From the NCBI GenBank assembly GCA_963965975.1, contig OZ014416.1, positions 6,138,001 to 6,202,000 on the forward strand: a DNA stretch of 64,000 bases, written 5' to 3'. The notes beneath the pieces are model-generated. The model did not search any database and had not been told where the DNA came from. It saw nothing but the letters and a program-made list of their open reading frames with translations. Position numbers and translations under genes: made by a program. Below are positions 39,601 through 46,982 of the stretch, in pieces (position 1 is the stretch's first letter; every line of letters begins with the position of its first letter). The DNA is from Xestospongia bergquistia. Its lineage: Eukaryota; Porifera; Demospongiae; Haplosclerida; Petrosiidae.

Positions 39601-42600
39601 TCAACCTTGTATTCTTTCCATTTAATCTTTTTCTGACATGTTGCTGTCTGCTTGATCTTTGCACATGATGTTGTTTGCTTGATGTTGAAGGTAATATTAT
39701 TTTCTCTTCTTCTATCTTTTTTTTTTCTGTCAAATCCTAACATTGAGCTATAAAAGTAATGTACCTATAAATGTTAATCCCAATACACATAATACAGGAG
39801 AGACTGTTGATTTGTACTTTAGGCATATCAAAGTTATCATTGGGAACTGCTTTAGATATGAAAACCTATACACACCTCATGTTAGACACATTTTCTGGCT
39901 TTAGATAATGTCTGCTATAAATGTCAATACATTCACTATACAAGTAGTGTTGTCCCAAGATTGAGACTGATTTGTTTTAGGCAACGGAATATACTTAGAG
40001 CTGATTGATTCACATATCATCATAGGTGTAGGAACAATTTTGTCATTGGAGGGAACATAACACTTTAACGTTATTCAGTTTAACAATGAAGTATTTCATA
40101 AACAACCAAAATAAAACCTTCTGTCGTCTACACTGGCAACATTTTTTGCAATATCAGTAAGGTCCATTGATTCAGTTAAATCTCTGTGAACATAAATGCG
40201 TTTAACCGGGGCTGTGTCATCATAGATCTAAGAAAGGTTTTAAGCCATTTTAATAAAGAAAATGTTCGCTCTACTGTGGCTGTTGTGACTGCTATAGTGA
40301 GAATGATTTGTATTAAGCAGTACATTTCTGATAGCATTGTTGTGCTACTTCAATTTCATTCATAATGCTGCAAATGGTTTTCACACTGGTGACTGTCTTG
40401 ATCTGAGATGAAGAAGGCAAGTTCGTGTTTCTTGTCTTAATAATGTCAGGAAGCATCTGTAGTTGAATACTCAATCTACCAAGATCGAGATCATTCTAAT
40501 ACATTTCCAGATCAGACATGTGTTATCTGAAGTTCCATTAGAATGATCAATAAGTGTCTTTTCAATCAGTCATACAATAGGGATTCCTCTTTTCTGTTGA
40601 AATCTTCGTTTAAGCTCAAGCTAATCTAAATCAGTTGATTGTGAAACCATCTCACAATATACCAGAAATATTGGAGGGGGGGGGGGGGCATGTGCCCCCT
40701 GTTCCTACACCTAAGATCATTAATTTCATGTTCTGCTTTGCTATGAACACAGTTGGTGTGGACAATTAAGATTTAAAGGAAAAAGAACATAGAACCACCA
40801 CACATTCACTAGATATTACACAAGATAATTATTCCATTTAGGTCAAACCTTTTTCAATTTTACTCACAATGTCAGATTATCCAGCCTTGAAGTGGTCCTT
40901 CTTTACAGCTGTTCCAGATATATTGGTAATTTTTTCACTTTTCCAAAAATTTCATTTCAGTGAGGTCCTCAGTAGAGATGTTTTACAGTATTACTACAGG
41001 GACATTGGTTATATGTGGTAATGTAGACATCTATAGACAAAGATAGGTTTTCTTTGAGTTTGCTTGTAGCCACTTAACCATGTACTAGACATGGCTTACA
41101 TCACTTCCTCTGTTGATTCTAACGAGTCAGTTAACTTTTCTTCTCCAATATCAAAATTAGTTCTAATTTTTTATTTACTGTGACATTATTAAATCAGCTG
41201 CATGATGAATGGCATTTTTAATGATCAGAATTTCTGGTTTTGACAACACCTTCATTGATTTGTATGATGATGGCTGTAGAACAGATGTATACTTATTAAT
41301 ATAGTCTGTATTTGTTGTTAAAGATGGCACTGAAGACTGAGTATTTAACTTAACATTACAGCATTCCTGTTGAAGTTCACAATATTACAGCCATTCTTGT
41401 GTAGAAAATAATATAGTCCATTGTAGAAGCTGCTGCTACCAAGAAAAAGAGGATTGAAAAATAGTTGGAATGCTTTCTGAAATACCAAGATATGCTCATC
41501 CTATACATTTTTAGTTGGCAGATGCTTCTTACAAGCATTGTAAACTTGAACCATTGTCACATATGAAAACTTCTTCAGGTACTTAGTTTCAAGGTATTGT
41601 TTAGTGTCAATTTAAGAGATAATAATATTATGCTTCACATCTTTGCTACCATCAAATGTAAGAATACAGGTACGGTGTTAACATCAGCCTCGACAATTCT
41701 AATTTTAACAAACTCTTCTCCAACCACTCATGTATAAACTGGTGGATTGGCCCTTGGACTCTCTTATTGCGTCTTCCCTAAATTTTTTGCTTGCATTGTC
41801 TTTGCTTTATGCTTAGCTCGATAGACTCTTCTCAAAATAAAATTTGCATTGTTGTGTGAGATAATGTACAGGTCAGAGCATTTTACTATTCCCTCAAAAG
41901 TAATTATTTTTATCTGATAATTGGAAGTTGTCTGCAATTGCAACAACTCAAGTAATAATTATAACTAGAATCACGGAGGTGTGTGTTGAAGTGGCTTGAG
42001 ATCAATATCACAAAGCAATTAGCCATGATAACAGTAGTGTCATCTCTCCATAATAATACATGACTAGAGAAAATCTGTCAGATTGATATCTGCTCCATGT
42101 ACACATGTGCTATATATTTATTTTTTCCCCTAGGATGGCAATTCTCTACTGCATTCTGCCTGCTTATGTGGTGGATTGTCTTCACTACCACGTTCTACAT
42201 CTCCAACTGGTAGTAAGGACACAATACAATACCTCCTAAATGATGTGAAGTTAAATCCACTGGCTGTAAACAATCGTCAACAAATACCATTACAACTTAT
42301 TTCACCAAATCTCAAAGACAGATTCCAGTTACTAAAGTTGTTTCAACCATTTCTTCAACATAATATAGAGTATCCAGTACAGTCATATGCCAAAATATTT
42401 ATCTGTGGAAAAAGAAATGCTGGTAAAAGCTCTTTAGCTGCTGTTATATCTTATCGAGCTGACAGGGGACAATACCATTACTATAATGCAGAAGAGTGTG
42501 TTAAAGGTGTTGTATTACAAACCACTGGAATTGACTACCACAGCATTTGTAGTTGGGAAATAGGAAATGTTGTAATTTTTGATCTTGCAGGTCATGCTGA

Positions 42601-45600
42601 ATATTACAGTAGTCATGCTGCTGTGTTGGAAACACTTCTATTAAGGTCACCAGCTGTCTTTGTTGTTGTCAGTAACCTTGATGATGACAAGGAGACCATT
42701 AAGAAGGATCTCTATTTTTGGTTCAATTTTGTGGAAAGTGTTAGCACAAACTTAAATACTTCAAGTCAACTCATCATTGTTGGAAGCCATATCGATCTTG
42801 TACCTGATGTGATGAACTTTCAGTCCATTGTTGATGGAGTTGCAAATGATGGCAATCGCTTTCAGAATTATAAGGGGTACCTGGCAATGGAATGTCACCG
42901 ACCAGGAGGGAAGGGTGTCAAAGAATTTATGGTTAAATTAAGAGAGAGCTGTGAAGCTGCTGTGGACAGGAATGATAAGATGAGTTACTACTGTCATTGT
43001 GTAAATGCTTTTCTACAAAATCTTGAGGTTGTTGCTATTAGCTTAGATGATCTTTGTTCATTACTTAAGGAAAGAAACGAGCCCTACCCTTTGTCTGATA
43101 GATCTTGTTTGAAGGAATTCTTAACCATCCTTGGAGAGAAAGGTCTCATTTTGTACCTAGGTGACTGGTTGATTGTTGACAAGAAAGCCCTGTTGACTCT
43201 AGTAAATGGTGTTCTATTCAATAAGAGTATCACTCATGTTCAAAAACCTGTTGCCAGTAATACTGGAATAATGCCTCTATCTACCCTAGCTACACTTTTT
43301 CCCGATTACAATATTGATATGTTAGTTCGTTTTTTAACTAGTTTACAATTCTGTCACCAAATGGATGCACATGCTGTCAGTACTATCACTAACAATATAA
43401 CACCCGAAGAATCATCTATAGAAAAGGATGACAAGTTCTTATTTTTTCCTTCTCTTATAGATGAGAAGAGACCTCCTTCAGTGCTTACTATGAAGCATGG
43501 ATTGGGTTGGTGCTTATGGTGTCCCAATCCTCATCAATTTCTGTCTACAAGATTTTTACATGTCCTTCTCTTACATATAGCTTACAAGTATTGTCTTCCT
43601 CAAAATAGAGCTGGCTATGTGAATACCAGTCAAGAGGTTCCAGAGTTGCAACGTGACTGTACTATGTGGAAAAATGGGATACTATGGAAAGATGAGAACA
43701 ATACTAAGATGATGGTGGAAGTCTCTGAAGATAACAGATGTGTTACAATACTTGTGTCTGACAATGAGTCAATACAAACTTGTCAAGTACGTACATCTCT
43801 CATTAAAGATGTCCTCAATCTTAAGAATGAGTTATGTCCATGCAAAGCTCAGCAGTTTGCTATTCCTTGTGGAAATGCTAAGGATGTGATTGATATGGAA
43901 GTTAGACATCGCACTCTTTTTGCTCTCGGAGAAATAGCTCGTGGTGTTATGCTTAGAGGTCATGTTCGTGATACCAACAGACTTTTGGATGAAGCTCTTG
44001 ATGTAAAGGCTATCATTAGTGAAAATGAGCCATACTTATGTATTGATCCTCAGGTGACCATTGCTCTTTTTGATGACAGTAAAAGAGACTTGCAATTATC
44101 AGATAGTAGCATTGAACACATCCAAGAAATCTTTGGACATACTTTTTCATTGCCTACTGATTTAACTCACCACTCAATACGAGAACACCTCAATAAATTT
44201 AGTGTTTTTGCTGGTCGTAATCCTTTGGTAAGTCAGTATTACCTGACAGTGACATGTGAGAGGGTTTATTGTATTTCCTTTTATAGAAAATAGCCACCCC
44301 ATGTATAAGAGAAGAGGAAATTATTCTCCTTCCAAAAAACGTTCATTTGTTGACAAAAAAAGGTATATAATGATAGTTCTTTATATGTAACCACTTTAGT
44401 CTTAATACCTTCATTACATTGATTGCTAAAGAATTATCAAATTGTGTTCTTGTTAGTAGAAATCTTAGTAGAGATTTGCATGAAAATGCTATCAAATGCA
44501 GCTTGTCTGCTAAGGAGTTGTTGACAGTAGGTACATGTTAGTACATTGACATGGAAGGTTTTAGCAGTTTAGATAATGGACATTGTATATTTTACTGCAA
44601 CTATAAATATAAATTATAACATTACCCATTACCAAAATAATTAGGCAGCTACATGCATGAAGCAAGAAGACTTAAGAACAACCAGTGAAGGAATACTTTT
44701 AAGTATATTTGTAGCATACATGGTAAGCTCCGAATATACTACTGTTGTTTGTCTAATGCTGTACCAGGTTTAGAGTATGACTAATATATTCCACCTATTA
44801 CCATTGAGGATAGTGATTGTTTCAATTTCAATGCTACTCCTGTCATGCACAGGATTTATTGTTTATTTAATATTATGTTACAGGTAATCAAGAGTCAAAG
44901 CCATGTACATCCATTGATGATTTTAGTCCCTTTCCTAAATTATGTAAGTTAGTTGAGTCATTTTTGACAATAATTATTGTTTCATTTAATTTTTTCTTAG
45001 CTGTCAAACCTACAAGACGTGAAGTTTTAATTCAACTAGCCTGTATTGATGCTTCATGGCGTGAACTTGGATATGGCTTTGGAGTGAGTTATAATAACCT
45101 TCGAGGGTTGGCTCAATCCTATCATGGAAATCTAACAAAACTTAGTGAAGTCATTCAGATTTGGATAGAGATGGATGGTAAAGATGACGGTGCTCCTGTC
45201 ACATGGAACACAATTTTAGATGTTCTAAAGGGACCATTAATTAACAACAAAGCCCTAGCTATGAAGATATACCAGTTATTGAAAGAAGAAAGTTCTAAAG
45301 AACTGATAGCTCCAAGTAAATATATAATAAGGTTATGATGTTGATACATGAATATTTTAGTTTTGATTCAGTTAATAGTTGTGATGGTCAGCTAACTTAA
45401 CATATTATTAATTTTTCATTTTTTGTGATGAGGTTAATATCTTTTAGAGATTTTTATTGCTCTGTCTCTTGCAAAGATATGTTTGTTCTGACTCATATAG
45501 CAATAAAGATTGAATGTATTATTTTACAATTGCTCGTATACCATATATGTATATTGTACATATTAATTAGAGTTAAAGACTATGCAACTATCAATATATG

Positions 45601-46535
45601 ATGTTTGTATTGTGACTTTGTACAAGATATTTCTATATATCATGTCACATTTTATGAGGTTCACTTTATATCCTATAGAACCTGCTAAGGAATCAGGTAC
45701 TACTAATACAACTGAAGGGTATAATACTGATAAGTTACCTATACAACATCAGGTATGATTTATCTTCTCACGTAGTAGGTCATGTTAATTTTGGTCATTC
45801 ACAAATTCAGTTCCTTAATGGCATAATATAGACAATGGTTACATCATCAATATTTCTTATTGTAAACCTAAAATACTACTTATCACATTCTTTTACTTTA
45901 CTCAACAGCGACAACCCTCAAAAGAACTTTCAAATGAGCCCAAAGAAGAGACTATCCCTAGTGATAGTACACAGCAAGGTAATACAAGTAACCATTGCAT
46001 ATAATATATGTAATGACATCAGCTAATCATTTGTGCCACCTATGCAGTCTATGTTGTTATAGTTGGTATAGTGATATTAAGTAGTTTATCTATTTTAATA
46101 AATGTTGTTTTGTTTGTTGAGATCAAAATTCATTAATTCTCTTTTGTGTTTGCTAAGTAAATATTAATTCAGTTACTTTTCCTTTTCTTGTTATATTGTG
46201 TAGGCACTTGTGATCCATCAGAAATATTTCTGGATTATTTTGCTGATATATGTGATGCCATTGAAGTTAAACCTATTTCCATAGTTAACCACCTCCTTAC
46301 TGCTAGATTGATATCATCAACTTTCAAAGAAGACGTACAAAGTATGAGTGGTGATAATTATGACAAAGCAGACAAAGTAGTTAATGAGCTACAACGACAG
46401 GTTCAAGAAAAAGGAATTAAATTTTTAAAAACTATTTGTCACTTCTTTCTAAAGCAGAACCATGAGTTAAAAGACATTGGCACAAGAATGAGAAGTCAAC
46501 TAGAAAGTGAGACATTTTATCATACAACACTATAA
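17006..46535 (+). CDS. Ankyrin repeat-ROC/COR GTPase-Death domain-CARD-like protein (whole gene)
   Basis: Spliced gene assembled by joining phase-compatible exons: 17,006-17,068; 17,386-17,481; 17,622-17,735; 18,509-18,607; 19,714-19,812; 24,369-24,467; 27,361-27,462; 29,925-30,026; 42,134-44,227; about 44,287-44,362; about 44,460-44,530; 44,884-44,943; 45,001-45,316; 45,679-45,752; 45,909-45,978; 46,204-46,535. The product is roughly 1,290 residues: ankyrin repeats (about 22-258), ROC GTPase (P-loop near residue 350), COR-like region, linker, Death domain, CARD-like helices. Ankyrin-ROC-COR-Death order is known from DAPK1, but no kinase is seen here. Such proteins are intracellular signalling scaffolds or switches in cell death or immunity; that role is inferred. 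One exon join (44,227 to 44,287) is unresolved. Introns reach 12 kb and hold transposons. Confidence 0.8.
18608..19713 (+). other. Intron between exons 4 and 5
   Basis: About 1.1 kb without coding. Its last ~220 bp (from about 19,490), together with exon 5 and the start of the next intron, is duplicated around exon 6. Confidence 0.6.
19714..19812 (+). CDS. Exon 5: single ankyrin repeat
   Basis: Exactly 33 codons between tctatag and gtttgt. It begins DHKTALHYASRNRHIETVKL and ends ADPNICDK, a canonical repeat (xxTALHxA…G/RHxEtVKLLL…ADPN). It is the paralogue of exon 6: exon and flanking intron match from about 19,490 to 19,990. Confidence 0.85.
20548..20576. other. Perfect inverted repeat at the end of the retroelement ORF
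   Basis: GAGACAGAAGCAT, then att, then ATGCTTCTGTCTC: a 13-bp stem with a 3-nt loop. It overlaps the last codons of the RNase H frame on the minus strand, where homology to the element ends. It could be a rearrangement scar or a fold-back made when the element was truncated. Confidence 0.6.
20562..21799 (-). pseudogene. Ty3/gypsy pol: reverse transcriptase and RNase H, frameshifted
   Basis: The minus strand reads an RT (VIVPKPNNRVRICVDLTKLN; FGISSGPELFQKM; catalytic block GLIDDLLICG, where the usual aromatic residue before xDD is Leu). After a frameshift near 21,257 comes the RT thumb and RNase H (FEPNRQTIVSADTSAYGLGA, then LLETDHKPLVHLL, ending ADFLSRSP). The shift is visible because the first frame ends FLSWPYRK at a stop while the next opens just before it. 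The ORF stops right after RNase H. There is no integrase and no recognisable LTR, so the copy is 3'-truncated and dead. It lies antisense in an intron of the ankyrin-ROC gene. Confidence 0.9.
21812..22276 (-). pseudogene. Ty3/gypsy aspartic protease and start of RT
   Basis: It contains the active-site motif FKIDTGADVTVIP (22,220-22,231 for DTGA) and the downstream linker ending RRVPIPQLPKVK. An in-frame TGA (21,812-21,814) then interrupts the frame; the same frame resumes into the RT block at 21,799. The protease itself looks intact, so decay may be fairly recent. Confidence 0.88.
22277..23225 (-). pseudogene. Ty3/gypsy gag with CCHC zinc knuckle, frameshifted
   Basis: A start at 23,225 (MEENGQPGTFLKVNCETF) leads through at least two frame changes into a gag-like frame (22,446-23,036: …YERAKFNMRRQEESEPVDAF). 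The overlapping frame 22,277-22,597 carries the knuckle CFKCGKTGHFHRLC (CX2CX4HX4C; 22,394-22,435). Gag order and the distance to the protease are typical for the family. Frameshifts prevent translation as one product. Confidence 0.82.
23290..24120. other. Intron DNA upstream of the gypsy element
   Basis: It would be the place of the 5' LTR and leader. No direct repeat matching the other side of the element (before 20,548) was found by eye. A short (AC)n run lies near 24,033-24,052. The frames here are short and unrecognised. Confidence 0.4.
24369..24467 (+). CDS. Exon 6: single ankyrin repeat, paralogue of exon 5
   Basis: 33 codons between tctatag and gtttgt. It begins DHQTALHFASWAGHIEIVKL and ends ADSNICDK. 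It differs from exon 5 at several residues while the flanking intron sequence (24,140-24,700) is still alignable, so it is an older exon duplication than exons 7/8. The Ty3/gypsy copy lies between the two exons. Confidence 0.85.
24840..25330. other. Less AT-rich island in an intron
   Basis: About 0.5 kb with noticeably more G+C than its surroundings. A 60-codon minus frame (25,127-25,309; …KETEKLHNRTFIVTQRSPEQ…) is not recognised. This may be a transposon or gene fragment; nothing more can be supported. Confidence 0.3.
25796..27282 (+). mobile_element. Decayed Tc1/mariner (IS630-like) transposon with TIRs and TA flanks
   Basis: Left end AAAGTCCATTCACGTTCACC (25,796) and right end, read inverted, AAGCCCATTCGTGTTCAC (to 27,282) form imperfect terminal inverted repeats. 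Each is flanked by TA, the target site of this superfamily. A second copy of the right end at 29,820-29,850, made by tandem duplication, is closer to the left TIR, which supports the assignment. The inside holds a broken transposase. It is inserted in the intron between exons 6 and 7 of the ankyrin-ROC gene. Confidence 0.85.
25905..27017 (+). pseudogene. Tc1/mariner-type DDE transposase remnant
   Basis: The N-terminal helix-turn-helix part (about 25,905-26,160) is in broken frames. 26,170-26,583 gives 137 residues with the first catalytic-core motif around NIVYTDETLVNAHHNNDYVW, typical of IS630/Tc1-like DDE_3 enzymes (D in YTDET). After a stop, a piece reads TDELANEYGHNIVFDFLLG, which is the GH…NPIE region normally far downstream, so an internal segment is missing. 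The tail (26,805-27,017) is acidic. The enzyme is non-functional. Assignment rests on motif memory, not a search. Confidence 0.78.
27361..27462 (+). CDS. Exon 7: single ankyrin repeat
   Basis: 34 codons between ttcatag and gtaagt. It begins DGCTPAHYAAMKGHTDTVKL and ends ADICTKDN, a canonical repeat (G-TP-H-A…GH…VKLL). It is identical in protein to exon 8; the visible difference is one synonymous ACC/ACT change. Confidence 0.9.
28030..29350. repeat. Cluster of CCATAGCAAC-type motifs in intron (copy 1)
   Basis: The motif (g)tc/tt-a-c/t-CATAGCAAC recurs many times with spacers of some tens of bases. Clear cases are at 28,061-28,074, 28,380-28,393, 29,190-29,203 and 29,269-29,282. These fit the RFX X-box consensus GTHNYYATRRNAAC. 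The duplicated intron (30,600-31,930) repeats the cluster. Confidence 0.7.
29485..32048 (+). repeat. Tandem duplication, copy 2 (includes exon 8)
   Basis: Second copy of 27,024-29,484, joined head to tail at 'caaaactt/gattgtcc'. It begins in mid-transposon: an orphan right end of the Tc1/mariner element lies at 29,485-29,850 without a left end. That shows that the insertion came before the duplication. Confidence 0.93.
29925..30026 (+). CDS. Exon 8: single ankyrin repeat, fresh copy of exon 7
   Basis: 34 codons, same splice borders and same protein as exon 7. Because both exons are phase 0 at each end, the duplication adds one repeat without shifting the frame. Confidence 0.88.
33090..33620 (-). 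pseudogene. Fossil gypsy-type gag-protease fragment
   Basis: On the minus strand, protein-like pieces in shifted frames end with WYVTVSLNGLNQSFKIIIGA. The layout (…LSLNG…FKIDTGADVTV) is that of retroelement aspartic proteases, but the catalytic D-T-G is replaced by I-I-G. It is a different family from the 20-23 kb element. Stops and shifts make it clearly dead. Confidence 0.6.
34163..34366 (+). pseudogene. MULE transposase N-terminus with FLYWCH zinc finger
   Basis: 67 residues: KRGGRVLLYEGHRYVINRRG, then IFWRCSNREC, then KDHNH. This is the FLYWCH C2H2 layout (aromatic block, W-x-C, C, H-x-H). The frame ends early; a +1 frame from about 34,345 continues GDQAAIEVEKLVVELKEAA, so a frameshift separates the finger from the rest. 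FLYWCH domains are a DNA-binding module common in animal MULE transposases. Confidence 0.8.
34370..34949 (+). pseudogene. MULE transposase remainder: linker fused to C-terminus
   Basis: After the linker (…PTIYHDKIQRIAVMP…FEQIKNKEQLKSF…) the frame meets TGA near 34,632 and then continues in 34,650-34,949 (99 residues: TNNHLEGWHNRLWRVVGKSH, then PNIFECVEVFQREQ). N-N-H-L-E-G-W-H-N is the usual C-terminal signature of these transposases. The DDE core between linker and C-terminus is absent, which suggests an internally deleted copy that could only have moved in trans. Confidence 0.78.
35720..38170. repeat. Diverged duplication, copy 1
   Basis: It starts 'ataagataattatgatgaataataacaaac' and aligns with 38,345-41,480 over its length with many substitutions and indels. 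It carries minus-strand protein-like pieces, e.g. about 37,510-37,640 (KSEKITNIPGTAAQKDDFKE, then ASSDIVSKIENVFDLKG) and about 37,880-37,945 (SEARNSNHKNALHHAAD, ankyrin-like). Confidence 0.85.
36440..37945 (-). pseudogene. Antisense ankyrin-type gene remnant
   Basis: Read on the minus strand, the piece near 37,940-37,880 gives an ankyrin motif (NSNHKNALHHAAD). Further pieces follow: MKCRKSEKITNIPG around 37,640-37,510, GKEIMKSIKNLKGTVP near 36,740, and KEDAESERVANDDDLEV near 36,500. Stops separate the pieces. The counterparts in 38.8-41.3 kb are more broken. It may be a decayed relative of the host gene inserted in the opposite direction. The assignment is suggestive only. Confidence 0.35.
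38345..41480. repeat. Diverged duplication, copy 2 (with hAT insertion)
   Basis: Second copy of 35,720-38,170. It is longer mainly because of the element at 40,023-40,713; the matching site in copy 1 (near 37,400, 'cacatattattaatttc') is empty. The minus frame 39,077-39,277 (KEDTESERIVNEDKLEV) corresponds to the piece at about 36,500 in copy 1. Confidence 0.85.
40023..40713 (-). mobile_element. hAT-type element fragment with 14-bp TIRs
   Basis: TAGGTGTAGGAACA at 40,023-40,036 is exactly inverted at 40,700-40,713. The direct repeat ATCAT lies two bases outside each end. The minus strand carries a hAT C-terminal dimerisation-domain remnant (VTTATVERTFSLLKWLKTFL, then RSMMTQPRLNAFMF). This matches the family pattern 'PVTTATAERSFS…K…LRS.M…RL'. 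A G13 run followed by catgtgccccc lies just inside the right TIR. The element is only ~690 bp, so it is a deleted, non-autonomous copy. Confidence 0.8.
41485..42133. other. End of the large intron
   Basis: A minus frame at 41,764-41,946 (…RVYRAKHKAKTMQAKNLGK…) is not recognised. No repeat or transposon end was seen. The acceptor ttttttcccctag at its end is strong. Confidence 0.4.
42134..44227 (+). CDS. Exon 9: ROC GTPase and COR-like region
   Basis: Single 698-codon exon in frame with the ankyrin exons. It opens with a last ankyrin-like repeat (DGNSLLHSACLCGG). ROC motifs: P-loop GKRNAGKSS (42,407-42,433), DLAGHAEYY as the DxxG switch (from about 42,580), and IIVGSHIDLVP in place of the usual NKxD base-recognition motif (from about 42,775), as in many ROCO proteins. 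The C-terminal half (LSDRSCLKEFLTILGEKGLI, then LYLGDWLIVDKKALL) resembles a COR domain, and a winged-helix-like part follows. ROC-COR domains bind and hydrolyse GTP and dimerise. No kinase domain follows. The exon ends at TTG/gtaagt; frame beyond that is read-through. Confidence 0.85.
44287..44943 (+). CDS. Exons 10-12: basic linker, one junction unresolved
   Basis: Exon 10 (44,287-44,362) is open in two frames. Phase 0 gives KIATPCIREEEIILLPKNVH and ends in phase 1. The other gives NSHPMYKRRGNYSPSKKRSF and ends in phase 2, which is what exon 11 (about 44,460-44,530; NLSRDLHENAIKCSLSAKEL) needs. So either exon 9 uses another donor (e.g. before gtgaga at 44,256) or there is a 1-nt change in the A7 run at 44,355-44,361. 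Exon 12 (44,884-44,943; NQESKPCTSIDDFSPFPKL) joins cleanly on both sides. Confidence 0.6.
45001..45316 (+). CDS. Exon 13: Death domain
   Basis: It joins exon 12 in phase (…FPKLS-VKPTRREVLIQL). The region ASWRELGYGFGVSYNNLRGL, then LTKLSEVIQIWIEMDG, then VTWNTILDVLKGPLINNKAL follows the Death-domain pattern: W-x-x-L-G, a central Leu/Ile-rich helix, T-W in helix 5, and a final helix AMKIYQLLKEE. Death domains mediate homotypic assembly in cell-death and innate-immune signalling. The exon ends at CCAA/gtaaat-type donor; without splicing the frame ends at 45,338. Confidence 0.85.
45679..45978 (+). CDS. Exons 14-15: polar linker
   Basis: 45,679-45,752 (PAKESGTTNTTEGYNTDKLP plus IQHQ) and 45,909-45,978 (RQPSKELSNEPKEETIPSDS plus TQQ) join in phase with each other and with the Death-domain exon. 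Ser/Thr/Glu-rich, probably disordered. Confidence 0.75.
46204..46535 (+). CDS. Exon 16: C-terminal CARD-like helical domain and stop
   Basis: 110 residues: EIFLDYFADICDAIEVKPIS, then VNHLLTARLISSTFKEDVQS, then YDKADKVVNELQRQVQEKGI, then FLKTICHFFLKQN. The order of amphipathic helices, the 'L..ar.Is' and 'yDKA..vv..L' patterns and the 'Kf.kti..f' helix fit a CARD of the death-fold superfamily. It could also be another death-fold type. Ends with TAA at 46,533-46,535. Confidence 0.65.
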
Positions 46536-46982
46536 TTATATTAGATAATTACTATTTGTATAACTGAGTCTATAATAATGTTATAATTGAATAATCTACT
46601 GTATATGACAAATGTTTTCATTTTCTATGTACTGCAGGCTTAGCTCCACCTACTTAGTCTCCAGTCCTCAATTTTTTACTTTTTATGATTGCATTTTCAT
46701 ATATTTTTTATTATAGTCGGTTAGTGACTATATTTGAAACTCTAATTAGAAAGTGTAGACCCTTAGTTTATTATGTAATGGTTGTTACTGTTACTTTGTT
46801 AGTTCTTTTATATTTAATACATCGCAAATTAATTCTTTATTGTTATATCAATAACATAAAATGTAAAATAATCCACAATTACTTAACTACAATATTTCAA
46901 TATACAATATGCAACATTTTTCAGTAATTGTATTATAATATCTATAACACAATTACTAACAGCAGTGACTAAGTTAGTGTCT
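46536..46982. other. Short convergent intergenic region
   Basis: It separates the 3' ends of the ankyrin-ROC gene and the minus-strand patatin-like gene. It holds AT-rich 3' UTR-like sequence. The 80-codon frame at 46,685-46,927 is hydrophobic and AT-driven; I do not regard it as a gene. Confidence 0.5.

Larger units (their letters stand above)
30027..42133 (+). other. 12-kb intron between exons 8 and 9
   Basis: It runs from the gtaagt at 30,027 to the cctag before 42,134. It holds the rest of duplication copy 2, a gypsy gag-protease fossil, a MULE, a second diverged duplication and a hAT fragment. Between 32,050 and 33,080 only scattered CATAGCAAC-type motifs and a ~130-bp segment repeated at 35,370-35,500 were seen. 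Confidence 0.75.

Noticed and set aside
44645-44722. Candidate extra exon (AATCMKQEDLRTTSEGI…) with ag and gtaagc borders
   Set aside because: Joining exon 11 (ending at 44,530, phase 1) straight to 44,884 gives a continuous frame into the Death domain; including this piece breaks the phase.
46685-46927. 80-codon hydrophobic plus frame
   Set aside because: AT-driven Ile/Tyr/Leu composition in a 3' UTR-like region between convergent genes; no splice or family evidence.
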